The notes below the pieces were generated by a model. That model saw only the letters and a list, made by a program, of their open reading frames with translations. It was not told where the DNA came from and ran no database searches. Of a stretch of 64,000 bases of DNA, positions 1 through 11,714 are shown piece after piece. Positions within the stretch are counted from its first letter, which is position 1; every line of letters begins with the position of its first letter. The stretch covers positions 206,008 through 270,007 of the forward strand of contig JAJEKB010021543.1 of the NCBI GenBank assembly GCA_022393335.1. Reading direction: 5' to 3'. Source of the stretch: Macrotrachela quadricornifera. Its lineage: Eukaryota > Rotifera > Eurotatoria > Philodinida > Philodinidae. A program made the translations under genes and the position numbers.

Positions 1-1260
1 TCTAGCGGTTTACAAAATCGCTATATGTACGTGGAATAACCGCGGTTATACATATATCGGTTAGATGTGATTTTGTAAACAGCGATTGATGCACCTATAA
101 CCGCAGCTTCAGTTACATATTTATGTCAGTTGGTTACGATTTCATATATTACCTTACATCGGACTATAATTTCGGTATTATATGTGTATAATAGTTTGAC
201 AAGATTTGTGGAACTGTGGTACACTGGTCATCACCTTGTAAAAAATTTTCTTTTATCTTGAGTTCATGTTTTCTTATCGCTCATTATTTATGTGAGGCGG
301 CATAGCAAGTAACATGTAAAATAGTGTTGGAATAAATATTTATAATCTTCATGTATATCAAACACTCATAGAAATCGCAACAAAACGAATAATGAAAATT
401 GTCGGCTATCAATAGTTATTCTTTATATTTTCGTTTATCTTCACTCATTCTATGCCTTAACTTTGCACTATTTCTCAGTTTATGACGGTTAAAACTTTAG
501 CAGTATATTCATACACGAAACGGAGTAAAATCTTTAAGTGCAAATGAAACATCAGCGGTTTCATACACCACGATGTAGTGTATAATAACCGCCATGTTAA
601 ATATGCAAGTTGTTACCGGGTTTCACAAATCGGGATGATCCAGATAATACCCATGCTTTCAAATCTAGTGGTTGTTAGCGGTTTTATAAACCGTGACAGT
701 TCAGCCCATGATTAGTATTAGATGCTAAAGATTGGGGATTTTCATACCAACATGAGTTCGATAGCGATTCGAGTATCTTATGCTGGTGTGAGTTTGTTAC
801 TAAACGCGGGAAGAAATACCGCGGTGAGCTACCTACTAACCGCGATATGAAATACCGCGGTAACCCATACCGCGGTACAGTCATTTGTAAACGCGGTGTC
901 TTAAGTAAAAAATGGAATGAGTAAGTACTAAGAGGATATCGTACCCCACTATTTCACACGTATTTCCCGAAGTCCTACCGAAAAAATTTTTGCGAAAACC
1001 GCAGTTTTTCTCAGAAGCATCGCGGTATGAAAAACCGCGGTGTGATAACAGATAACCGCGGTTTTTGACGAACGCGGCGTAAAAAAACGCGGTGCGCTCA
1101 CAGATAACCCCGGTTTCAGATACCGCGGTTCTTGGTGGTTTACAAAACAGCGATGTGTTCGTTGGATAATAGCGGTTTTTAATACCGCGGTACAGCTATT
1201 GAGTAACAGCGGTGTGAGATACCACGATTCTTAGCAGTTTTTAACGTTTTGGCTTCAGAC
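1..1260. repeat. Region of dispersed ACCGCGGT palindromes
   Basis: No convincing gene is visible. The stretch is peppered with the 8-bp palindrome ACCGCGGT and its shorter derivatives (AACCGC, GCGGTTT), for example near 40, 815, 855, 870, 1030, 1050 and 1185. They often sit in contexts such as AATACCGCGG or GCGGTTTTTAA. CpG-rich motifs stand out sharply against AT-rich DNA. The spacing is irregular, so this is not a simple tandem array. It continues into the 87-bp duplication at 2051-2224. The function is unknown; satellite-like or subtelomeric DNA are possible readings. Confidence 0.6.
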
Positions 1261-1295
1261 ATCACGGTTGTGAGCAGTTTTAAAGAGATAAGCAA

Positions 1296-1990
1296 ATAGG
1301 TAATGAGCCAGATAAATAAACAGTCAGTCAAATAGATATGTAGATAGATAGAAAGACAGTTAGGTACATAGATAGAAAGACAGTTAGGTAGATAGATAGT
1401 TAGACAGTTAGATAGATAGGCAGATAGGTAGATAGATAGGTGGTTAGATAGATAGGTAGATAGATAGATGGATAGATAGGCAGTTAGATACGTAGGTAGA
1501 TAGATAGATACATAGGCAGTTAGATAGATAGATAGTTAGATGGAGAGATAGATAGACAGATAAATAGGTGGTTAAATAGATAGGTAGATAGGTAGATAGA
1601 TACATAGATACATAGGCAGTTAGATAGATAGAATTGACAGATAAATAGGTGGTTAAATAGATAGATAGGCAGTTAGATAGATAGGTAGTTAGATAGTTAG
1701 GTAGGTAGTTAGATAGAGAGATAGTTAGGTAGGTAGTTAGATAGATAGATAGTTAGGTAGGTAGTTAGATAGATAGATAGTTAGATAGATACGTAGTTAG
1801 ATAGAGAGGTGCTTCGGTAGATAGACAGTTAATCAGATACTTAGGTAGATAGTTAGGTACATAGATTGATAAGTTTATAATTAGGGAGATAGATAGCTGG
1901 TTACTTAAGCAGAAAGATAGTTAGATAGATAGATAGCTGGTTACTTAAGCAGAAAGATAGTTAGATAGATAGATAGATGAACGGATAGTT
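1296..1990. repeat. GATA-type microsatellite / minisatellite
   Basis: About 700 bp are built almost entirely from TAGATAGATAGG, TAGTTAGATAGA and close variants (a degenerate 4-bp GATA repeat drifting into 8-12-bp higher-order units). Near the end, a unit containing AGCTGGTTACTTAAGCAGAA is repeated (about 1896 and 1936). No coding potential is seen. Confidence 0.92.
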
Positions 1991-2050
1991 AGGTAGATAC
2001 ACGTCGGTAGATCGGCGGAAACAAGCACCAGTTTCTAAAAACCCTCACCC

Positions 2051-2224
2051 TCAGACCACTTATGAGGTTTCTCAAAACCGCTGAACACCGCGTCAAAAAA
2101 ATACCGCGGTTTTTAACGGTTTTCAAAACCGCGGGAATCAGACCTTTTATGAGGTTTCTCAAAACCGCTGAACACCGCGTCAAAAAAATACCGCGGTTTT
2201 TAACGGTTTTGAAATACCGCATAA
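2051..2224. repeat. 87-bp tandem duplication with CCGCGG palindromes
   Basis: Two near-identical copies (2051-2137 and 2138-2224) each begin TCAGACC and contain TATGAGGTTTCTCAAAACCG, AACACCGCGTC and ATACCGCGGTTTTTAACGG. Just downstream, GGTCTGATTCCCGC (about 2228-2241) is the reverse complement of the junction sequence between the copies, so the array ends with an inverted piece. The short open frames on both strands here result from the period being a multiple of three and are not likely to be genes. Confidence 0.85.
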
Positions 2225-2305
2225 ACGGTCTGATTCCCGCTAACATGAAAAACCGCTTGAAACTGCGGTTTCATATACCGCCAACCACCGCGGTTTTCTG
2301 ATGAA

Positions 2306-3150
2306 ATTTTTTCCATGGGTAGTTTGAAAAATCATGATATTCCAGTTCTGCCTTTTGAAACGAGGACATACGATCTGCTTCTCTTATTCATTGTGAAACA
2401 AACATTCCATTGATTACTATTTATTAGAATATTGACAAATCAACCCTTTATCTTTCAGTGTTCACTCCAGCGGACATTGGAAGAATAGTTGGGAAAAATT
2501 AAGAAAGCATCTGGTTGAGAAACTCTAAAAACACTTTGTAGTAAACTTCATAGGCTACGATTCGGTAAAAAAATTTTTTTTTTTCGCTACACTCGTTTGG
2601 AGATATGTGACTACTATAATTGACGATTTCGAAAAACGAGTATAATGTTGTAAAAATAATTTTCTATTTCGAAGCAATAAATTATCCGGCGACCTACTGC
2701 GTGATACATATAGAAAAAAGTGACCACTAGTAATATGTTTAGGTTCCACAATTTTTAGAAAAGCTTATGGGGCCGTTCTATGTTAAAATATGCAATAGTC
2801 AGTAAAAGGTTTCTACAATAGTAACAACCTGACTCTTAAATATCCACGAACCAATGTAACAATTGTCGCAATCATATAAAATTATAGAGCAAACATTTTT
2901 CTATGAGATGCAACGTTTCCGAACTCTCTACGACGTTCCTTCTTCAAGATACATCAGTTTTGCCGAATGCTCCCGAGAATTAGTCAAAATTTCCCCCTAC
3001 TCTCCCTGTCAAGAAAACGTCCTAAAATTGAAGAAAGCATTTCTTTGATTTGTTCTTACTTTTGGCATATTGGAGGCACCAGCACTTTATTTCAAGTGTA
3101 ATTTAATTGCTAGCGCTTTTGAAACTACTGCGGAGGGGTGAAGGGTTAAA
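2306..3150. other. Intergenic, nothing recognised
   Basis: AT-rich sequence with no convincing open frame, RNA gene or repeat. Short frames here lack coding signatures. Confidence 0.5.
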
Positions 3151-3158
3151 ACGAACAG

Positions 3159-3678
3159 ATGCACTTAAACATCGAAGCGAAAATGGTTGACCACATGCTC
3201 TTAGTGGAGAAAAGAACTATTGGTCAATATATTCGGTACAGCAATGAAATAACTCTTAACGAAATAAAAGAAAAACTATCGAAAATGCAACACAAATCAA
3301 TGTCTACATTAATAATTAGTCGCTATCTTCACGATTATGATGATAAAAATGTTTTACCATAATCTACTCACATTTTAGCATCATATGAAAAACAACAGCG
3401 TGTGCAATGGACCATGAAGCATAGAAATGGAGGTCTTAAAACTACAATATTTATAGATGAATCTTTATTTCAGCTTTTTCGTAATACAGTTTGTCGGTGG
3501 ACGAAATATCCCAATCAGGAATTTAAATGCTCACCTAAAATCATCAAAAGGTTCATGTTTGGATGCAATAAATGTGAAAGTTACGTTGGCATGTTACACA
3601 TTTCGATGCAATCTCAATGACTCATATTATGGTTCTATCCTTGAAGATTATCTTCTTCCAACCATCACACGTGAATAA
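3159..3678 (+). pseudogene. Tc1/mariner-type transposase relic (N-terminal and core)
   Basis: The reading resembles a Tc1-superfamily DDE transposase: a helix-turn-helix-like part (about 3200-3360), a stop codon at about 3361, then the first-aspartate region reading FIDESLFQLFRNTV and a WTKYPNQE-like segment. A +1 frame change near 3590-3620 leads into NDSYYGSILEDYLLP, typical of the segment before the second catalytic Asp. The C-terminal third is missing here. At least one stop and one frameshift show it is dead. A C-terminal Tc1 fragment in the same orientation lies at 6830-7124 and could be the other half of this element. Confidence 0.75.
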
Positions 3679-3934
3679 TGAATGAAAATAATGCAGCGTT
3701 ACTTGTCTATTCTTTCGTTTTTAGGCCATTCCTTCAAAACTCGATATCAGCCTAGGTACGTTCAAATGGACTGAAATTTGGAGCATAGATTAGGGCTGAT
3801 ATGAGAAAACTCCGATAAAATTGTCAGCTCGATATCGTGACATTTGACAGAGATATAACCGAACAAGGGTTAGAAATAGCTCATTTTGTCCGCAAACTTT
3901 TTCTGCAGGCCTACATTCAATATATAGATATTTT

Positions 3935-4172
3935 TTTTGTTTGAACAAGCATCTCAAAATGCAGGTCTTGTGAGACTCCTTTTTTTTTAAAAGTTCCTAT
4001 CTATTAAGCAGAGAAAATAGTACACAAGTTCATTCACTTGAGAAACCTTAAAAAAATCTCAAAAAATAGCACTCTATTTATAAAATGCTTTTCAATATAA
4101 TGATAACAAGGCTTCATTCAAAAAACCGAGCCTCACAGGACCTGCTGTTCTTGACGCTCTTTCAAACAAAAA
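3935..4172. repeat. Short foldback element
   Basis: A left arm (about 3930-3985, containing TTTGTTTGAACAAGCATCTC and CAGGTCTTGTGAGACTCC) is inverted at about 4110-4172 (GAGCCTCACAGGACCTGC and CTCTTTCAAACAAA). The arms are roughly 55 bp with mismatches and surround a loop of about 130 bp. This fits a small non-autonomous inverted-repeat element. Confidence 0.55.
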
Positions 4173-4435
4173 AAACATATGATCTTATATATTACTATGG
4201 TAGTATGCCGCTGCAAATACGGAAAGCCATTGCACGTAAAAAGAACATGTGTAGTAAAATTGTTGTATCTCTAGACAAAATACAAAGCATTGAGCTAAAA
4301 TTTTCAGTTTATGATGTATTAGATCGGAGAGCATGCTTTAACAAGGTGGCGACGCGAAAAATCTATAAGTGATCTTATTTTGAGGGGTAGAGATGGCCTT
4401 TAAATCAATTTGGTGTTTGCAGCAGGAAAATGGTC

Positions 4436-4870
4436 ATATAAGTGAAGTTAGCCGTATATCCAGGTAAAACTAGCAGATATTCGATCAGGAAGGTGTCCCA
4501 ACTGTTTCAAAGATTTCCTATGTACAATTCGAGGATCTCTGTTGATTGGTAATCTTGGGTTCTTTATAACCCATACTATTCGTGAAAAATGTCAAAATAC
4601 TCAATTTTCACTAGATAAATCTGATCTTGTGGTCAATAATTTCAGCAAATATTCGTTCAGGAAACTGTTGTCACAGTTCCAAAGACCTCGAAAGTACAAC
4701 TCGATGAGCTCTATTTACTGGTACAATTATATTTGCCATAGCCCAGACTATAGCCGTAAAAATCAGAGAGAACTGGTATTTCACTACTGAAAATGAAAGA
4801 GCAATAAAGTAAAAGTATCAGCTATTCGCTCACGAACATGTTTCAAGCAGAACTTGATAACCTCTATTCG
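4436..4870. repeat. Degenerate ~175-bp direct repeats
   Basis: Similar segments recur in direct orientation: one around 4470-4540 (ATTCGATCAGGAAGGTGTCC, then a TACAATTCGAGGATCTCTG block), one around 4650-4715 (ATTCGTTCAGGAAACTGTTG, then TACAACTCGATGAGCTCTA), and a weaker one around 4820-4870 (ATTCGCTCACGAACATG, then AACCTCTATTCGACG). They look like two or three diverged tandem copies of non-coding DNA. Confidence 0.5.
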
Positions 4871-6829
4871 ACGATGTCATAAGAATTTCTATAGATCAAA
4901 TAATATGTTTAAAAAGTACGAAATAGTAGGAATTTGAGTTCAGAATAATTCATACATGAAAAATTTTATTGTATATTTAGGTAGTAAGTTGAAAGGATGC
5001 TTTTCGATTTATTGAAAACATTCATGCTGATAAATTATACTGCGTTCAAGCCTGGGGATTGTGTTCAGTAGTGAATGGATGACTTTTCAGCTGTCAACAA
5101 GCGACTATTCGTTGGTATAGTGCTTTTACTCATCTTTAATGCAGTGAATCATTTCTTATATGATCGTGGATTCTGATTGAACTGTGAAAATAGCATAAGA
5201 TGCATGAACTCAAGTGATGACACTGATATTTTGTCCACCAATACAGCAAAACATGATGTCGTTCCTATTGTTAAACTGATTATGCGAATTAGATGAAACT
5301 GGCAGGTTGAGTTTGAATTTGTTACATGACTTTCTGGCAATAAGAATATGTTTTATCAATTATTGCTAAACTTAAATCTGTTTTGATCATGTTTAATGAT
5401 GACTATCTTTCTTTCACAAAACCAAGATTAAACTACAATGAAAATTCTCAAAGGAAAATGAAGCTTTTCCAAAATTTGTTAGTATACAGGACATTGAATA
5501 ATGACTTTCTACGAATTATTATATAGTTTCGTAGATTTTTTTACTCCTTGTGTTCGAGTTGTGTTTATTATTATTCTCAAAAGTAAATCAACTATTCTCT
5601 TACGAGTACAATTGTTATTCAACAAACAGTCGAAAACATTTACTGATCTCAAAATTCAGTTTGTTAATTATTAACTCAAATAATAACAACTATTTCTCGT
5701 AACTTTTGATTGATATCAGTCCTTTTAAAATTAAAAACGTCAGATGATTACGAAGAAGATCAATATGATTTTTCTATTAAATTTAAATCGCAAACGAAAG
5801 ATCCTATTTTTTCAACTTCGGTCAAACTGCATCGCAGTTACGCCACAACTGCGATAAAAAAATCGCACTTGTAAGAGATTACGCCTAGTCAGTTTCAGCA
5901 TATTCTACGCTTATCAATCATCATATATTATCATTGTTAATCAGTCATTAATAGAGATAACTCATTGACTTTCAGTAATAACCAGCGATGGATCAGGAGT
6001 CAGTAACTAATTAATAATTGATTAACTGACTGATTATTGATTAGTTAATCATGTATTTACCAAATAAATAAATAACAAACCAACAAATTAATAAAAGATT
6101 AATAAATTAATAACCATCCATGCAATAATTAGATATCTGTATTAATCATTTAATACACTCTGCCACTGATCTTCATTCTTTAAAAAAATAAATGAAGTAT
6201 CTTTCTCACTGTAAAAAGTTAAAACGAGCTAGAGTGCTTGTGACACCTCATTTTATACCCCGATGCGTCAATAGGAACTACGATGACTGCGTTGCAGTTC
6301 TGAAAAAAGTCGTGACATGGGATTCGTGACGAGCATTTGTCGCACATAAAAGTGGATGAAAACCAATGATAAATCCAACAACCAAAATCGATAGGCAGAA
6401 ATCTGTGAAGATTTATTCGATTCACGAAATGATAATGTATTATTTTCATGAATAACGTTCATAAACATTACACAACATAAAGAATATACATCTCAATCTA
6501 TTGAATGATGCTCAACACAAATGGAACAATAGACTTTAATTACACTTTGTTTAAAGAATTTTCTTCCATTGTTGTAGCAATTTATTCTTGTATAAATTAG
6601 TTTGTGAGAGATTTGTTATTTTTCATGAAGTAGTTTTGTCGATTGGTTTATCTAGTGAAAATGGGTATTGTGGCATTTTTCATGAATAGTATAACCTATG
6701 AAAAAACTAACATTTTCAATCGATACTGTTCATCGAGTTCTACACTGGAACTTGCTGGAACAGTTGCAGCGCCTTTCTGGATGAATATCAGCTGGTTTTA
6801 CTCGAATATACTGTAATTTCACTTACGTA
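4871..6829. other. Intergenic, AT-rich low complexity
   Basis: No gene is recognised. Around 5900-6130 the sequence is dominated by TTAAT/ATTAAT words, including a locally self-complementary stretch near 6000-6060 built from ACTAATTAATAATTGATTAA-like words. Confidence 0.5.
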
Positions 6830-7124
6830 CAATGACCTCAAACACGCGAGTAACATTTGTCAAACATTTATTGAGGAGAATGTACTACAATTATTATATT
6901 GGTCATCGGATGATCCTGATGCAAAATTCATCGAAAATATTCGATCGATCTTACAACGCAATATAGAAAAACGAAAACTAACAAATACTGATGAGTTCGA
7001 AATATTTTCAGCCGAAAAAAAACTAGGAAATATTGATATTAATGTTGTGAAAAACTATAAGGTGTCGATGCAAAAACGATGTTTGTCTCTTATTGATTGG
7101 AATGATGAACGAATCAAATATTAA
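6830..7124 (+). pseudogene. Tc1-like transposase C-terminal relic
   Basis: The plus-strand translation resembles the C-terminal end of Tc1-type transposases: FIEENVLQLLYW, a remnant of the SPDLNPIEN segment (SSDDPDAKFIENI), RNIEKRKLTNTDEFE, then VSMQKRCLSLIDWNDERIKY before a stop at 7122-7124. The upstream catalytic core is missing or unrecognisable. It could be the separated 3' part of the relic at 3159-3678, though independent insertions are equally possible. Confidence 0.7.
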
Positions 7125-7152
7125 ACTATGATATTCGTTTTTACTGTCATAG

Positions 7153-8087
7153 GTTATCAACTCCTACCAGAGCCCGAAAACGAACCGAATCGAACTATTA
7201 TTGATTAAACTATTATATATCTCTTAAAAAATATGTTAACAATGACTGAGCAACCTTTGAGCGATTATTCTGCATAGTTAATTAATTTCCATACATTATT
7301 TTGTTTTATTTTCTTCATAATTACAAACAATGTATTCATGACGATTGGTTACTTATACGCAATGGAAATTTTAATTTATTTCTTCTATTTGTTCCATTGT
7401 TTCATGCTACAAAAGACGGACGGATGACCGTCCAATTGACGGCAGTGTATTTTTCTAAAATAACTGACATATTGTCATCTTTTCTTCATTGATATCTTGG
7501 GATTATAGTATATTCCTGTTGTCATATACTAGTCACTTTAACTTACTATCAAAATGGTATCCATAAATTCTTTTATTTTTCATTCATTAATTGAAATTTT
7601 ATCTTCAATACTTGTTATGAGTTAACTTTCAAACTACACTTCGAAATCCATTAGTTACTATTAAAGAATGATAATACAAATTCTAAAATTATACCACATC
7701 ATAGTAAACGAGTCCAAGCGGTATGTTGAAAGAGAATCGATGTGGACTTTCTGGCTAAAAACTGAGGAGATAACGAGGTACTTACAGTGATGCCTTGTTT
7801 TGCATCACATTTTAAATGTTTCGAAACTTATCGTTGTGCTACTTCAAGCATTACTCGCAGCAGTTCTCATAAATGTTATAAATGGATGTCATCAGATCAA
7901 ACGTTAGTTGATCAGAATTACTATTTATACATTGGTCAAGTTATTTTACGACGCAATTGTGGTACACAAATGCGATGGAATTTAAGCTTTTCTTGTGGAC
8001 AATCGTTAAAATCTGGATTAGATCGAATCGAACCGAACTCGAATCAAGAAAAGTCGGTTCAATTCGGGCTCTGACTCCTACGCAAAA
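7153..8087. mobile_element. Candidate element with terminal inverted repeats
   Basis: The left end near 7153-7195 reads ACTCCTACCAGAGCCCGAAAA then CGAACCGAATCGAAC. The right end near 8030-8085 carries the inverse (GATCGAATCGAACCGAACTC, then CAATTCGGGCTCTGACTCCT). The outer 20 bp are about 85% complementary. No transposase is recognised between them, and the 95-residue frame at 7787-8074 matches nothing I know and overlaps the right repeat. Non-autonomous DNA transposon is the likeliest reading. Confidence 0.5.
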
Positions 8088-9260
8088 CTTTGAGAGGACT
8101 CCTGTTGGGAAAAATATTGTATAACAAAATGGGCAAGTTCTATTGCAAATACTTATATATAATATTTAGAGAACAAATTCAAATACTAAGATGATAAACT
8201 TCAACATTTTTCAAGTGAAAAAGACAAAAAAGTTAAAATATGCATCATCAATGATTCTGATGTGGTCTAGGAAACGAGATATTTGTATAATATCTTTTTA
8301 ATAAATCAATCAAAATAATATAAAAATTAAATTGTATTGTTGTATAGTATTCATTGTGAGCTATCTACTACACTATAGAACAATTTGGAGAATGCTTGCA
8401 TAAAAGAAGATATCAGTGGAAGAAGATTTCTAAGTTTTTTTGCAGACACCTGTGTATTAACTGATGAGAATATAGATACGTTTATTAACTATTTCAGGAT
8501 GGAATTTTTTTTTCCATCAAATATTGTTTCTTTTTACCATTGTATCGAATCTGACTCAAAATGTTTCTATAAAAATTTTATAGCACTCAAAGAAACAATT
8601 TTCTCGTCTATTATGCAAAAAACCAATTTTCAAGTGGAGCATTCAATGTGTAGTCGGACTTGCACTTCTTTTGTGCTACAATAAGCATATCTCCTTCGCG
8701 TTCTGTTGATAGGTAAATGCGTTCCTCTATCTAGCTGAAAAAAAAATTGTAGTGATGCTAATTTACGCTTCTAGCGGAAAGAAGATCATCTAAGATTTAT
8801 GCCCTTAGCGCCAGAACAACGAGACTTAGTCATTGGAACCAAAAATCTCAAGTATGATAATTCATTATAAACTAATAGGCTATAGCAAATAAGTTACACA
8901 TGTATCCACGAAAAACATGAAATCTAAAGTGGAATCAGTTTCTTCTAGACTTCCGGTCAAAGGAAAAACATTTCAGAGAGAAGAGGGAAAAAACTTAGAC
9001 GTCATGGTATAATCACAGAAAGAAAAGCTACTGTCTGAGACAGATATGTATAGTATGACTGTGGAGCGCTCCATGACTTCCATTTATGAAAAGTTTTAAT
9101 ACGTAAGAGTGAATAAAGGGTTTTTTCCATCAAGAAAATAGGTGGTACAAGGGTTGTACTACTGTTCTGAAAGGGTTAGTATGATAAAGGTAAAAGCAAT
9201 TGTCTATTAATAAAAAAAAAGAGGAATTATGTCTTTAATCAAGGAAAAAACACGCAAACT
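8088..9260. other. Intergenic, nothing recognised
   Basis: Downstream flank of the P450 gene. The frame around 8385-8684 has no ATG at its first codon, resembles no family I know and is not supported as a gene. Confidence 0.5.
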
Positions 9261-10982
9261 TCATCGTTTTTCGAGTTTAATGTAAATTCCACTGGGTCGA
9301 ATAACCAATGTTTCATCATGTTGAAATCCTTCTTCAATTTTATCACCCGGAAGAATTTTAAATTCACGAAGTATTTCTACTAAACACATTTTTAATTCCA
9401 TCAAAGCAAATCTCATTCCAACACAATTTCTTGGTCCTATACCAAATGGAAGATATGCTGCTGGATGTCGCTTTGTTAAATGACGTTCAGGATAAAATAT
9501 ATTTGGATCTTCAGGACCCCATAAATTTATATCATAATGAATTGTAAATACATCTGGTTGAATAATACTTCCTTTTTCTATATGATGACCACAAACATTT
9601 GTTGATATATTACATTCTCTTGTCATTGCTGTTATTGTTATCGGATACATTCGAAGAACTTCTTTTACAAATATATCCAAATAACTCATATTCATAACAA
9701 TATTATAATTAGTTTGATGATCATCACTCCATTCTTGCTCATCAATTTCAGCTCGAAGTTTTTCTTGAATATCATGCTTTGTTGCTAAAATATAAGTAGA
9801 TGATGCAAGTGCAGTTGATGTAGTTTCATATCCAGCTATTAGAAATAAAAATATGTTTACACCAACTTCATCTTGATGTAAATGTTTTGATGCTATTGAT
9901 TCATCATTATTAACATCATCCTAGAAAATATTTCTTTGAAAAATTATTAAGATAATAAATGTATTTGCTCACTTTAATATCATTTTTTGTTGAAGCATCA
10001 AGCATTAATTGAAGTAAATCAACAGAATTTGATTGATTTTCATTCGATTTTGATGATATTCTTGTATCAATAACTTGTTGAGCACGATTAATTATCCAAA
10101 AAGGAGCAATTTCTTCAATTTGAGGTAAAAACCATGTTGGTGCTAATTTTCGAAATAAATGAGCGAATAGCATTTGAATAATTATGATACACATAACAAA
10201 GGGAATTAAAAATGGAAATAAATTTCCTAATCTAACCAGAAGCAAATTCTCTGGATTTAAATCAATTACTAATTGTGCTTTACGTAAAAATATATTATTA
10301 ACATCATTTTGCATATCAGTTTCAATACCAAATGCACATCGACCTAGAAAAAGTTATTATTTAAATTTTAAAAAATTAATTAAGTATTCATTTTACATAT
10401 AACATCCATTGTTAATCTTTTATACATATCATATATATTAAATTCTTCTTTTTTTTCTTCTACATTTTCTAATTTATTCTTTAAACTTTCAATATGATGA
10501 TGAACTAATGGTGACATTAATTTGAGTTTAGCTGTTGAAAATGTTGGATTAATAACATGTCGTTGTCGACGCCATTTAGCTCCACTAGCTGCTAACAAAT
10601 GAGTATTTCGATTACCATTTTGCCTCATTATAAATGGAACATGACGAGAATGAAATGATGCAAATTGTTTTATATAAACTTCTTGTAAAAAATCTACATC
10701 AGATACAACATAAATAGGGCGTGATCCCTCAAATAAACCATAAATTGGACCATATTGTTTTGTCCATTTCTCTAATTGTCGTGAATAGGCATGAGTTGAC
10801 CAAAACGTTAAATAATGACCAAATAAAAAAGTAGGTGGTGGACCTGATAGACCATGTTTTTTAAAATACTCATATTTAGATTTTAAATTCCATAAATAAG
10901 TAATAATTAAACAAATAGCTACTGTAAGAAGAATAAGTGTAAATAACATGTTTATTTTCGTTTTCTTACAATAATGAAGCAA
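9261..10982 (-). CDS. Cytochrome P450, CYP3-clan-like (3 exons)
   Basis: A haem-thiolate monooxygenase, likely ER-anchored and using NADPH-P450 reductase. Exons on the minus strand are 10982-10397, 10343-9973 and 9920-9261; both introns (53 and 52 bp) are GT-AG and the frame is continuous (538 residues). An N-terminal hydrophobic anchor is followed by a proline-rich hinge (GLSGPPP). Family motifs include DVICRCAFG across the first junction, the I-helix AGYETT (about residues 348-353), ExxR as EVLR (406-409), an ERH motif, and the haem loop FGIGPRNCVG with Cys about 485. The haem loop and the following MRFALMELK are CYP3-like. Met12 (10949) may be the true start because the anchor begins there. 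It appears intact. The substrate cannot be told from sequence. Confidence 0.93.
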
Positions 10983-11641
10983 ACTTATGTAGTTGTTGCT
11001 TTTTTCTTTCTAAATAATTTTTTCTCTGACGAAATGCTTATGCATGATGAAAAGAAAATGTTCTCAGTCGTACTTTTAGGCATAATAGGTACAAAATAAA
11101 TCGATTATTTTTATTCTATGCTTTATATAAATTTTATTGGATAGTTTTCCTCCAACAAATAAGGATACTTAGGAAATGAGTGCGCTAACATACACACATT
11201 GGAATTACTATAAAAAATTGATAGGGCAGAATTTTAACAGTATCAATAGCCATGAGACATCTTACCAGAAAAAAGAAGATTGTTCTCTATTCCACTATGA
11301 TCATTTGTATCTATTTTTCATATCTTTGATCATATGGCAATTCATTTTTATATAATTGATATATCGAATTTTCATACCCTTTGCTGTTTGTCAGATGTCT
11401 ACCAAAAAAAAATAACAGATACAGTATATGGAAACAGCTGTTAGCAATTTGAAATAGAAATAAAAGAATGAATAACTAGATATATTATATTGATTTTAGG
11501 TTTCTCAAATTTATCTTATAATGAAGAATTTAAAATTACAAGTAATCAATAATGGATACTGATGATTAATAAGATGAATAGCAAAGAAATTTGACAGATA
11601 GAACAATCACCATAAAATGGTACAGAATAGAAAAAAAAATA
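10983..11641. other. Intergenic between P450 and tRNA
   Basis: Promoter side of the minus-strand P450 gene. No further gene is visible. Confidence 0.5.
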
Positions 11642-11714
11642 CGCCCAACGTGGGGCTCGAACCCACGACATTGAGATTAAGAGTCTCACGCTCTACCGAC
11701 TGAGCTAGCCGGGC
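11642..11714 (-). tRNA. tRNA-Lys (CTT)
   Basis: The minus strand starts GCCCGGCTAGCTCAGTCGG and folds as a full 73-nt cloverleaf. The acceptor stem has two G-U pairs, the D arm carries the A box TAGCTCAGTCGG, the anticodon loop is ACTCTTAAT with anticodon CTT, and the T arm carries the B box GGTTCGAGCCC. The discriminator base is G. There is no intron and no encoded CCA, as usual for a eukaryotic nuclear tRNA. Confidence 0.97.

Noticed and set aside
684..884. Minus-strand frame with repeated PRYGLPRYF-like peptides
   Set aside because: It is simply the translation of the CCGCGGTA palindromes.
2062..2301. Overlapping open frames on both strands in the 87-bp duplication
   Set aside because: The frames stay open only because the repeat period is a multiple of three. 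The protein is a repeat of the DNA repeat with no family resemblance.
7787..8074. 95-codon frame as a gene
   Set aside because: It overlaps an apparent terminal inverted repeat, resembles no family and sits among transposon debris.
8385..8684. 99-codon frame as a gene
   Set aside because: It begins at TTG, has no recognisable domain and no splice or neighbour support.
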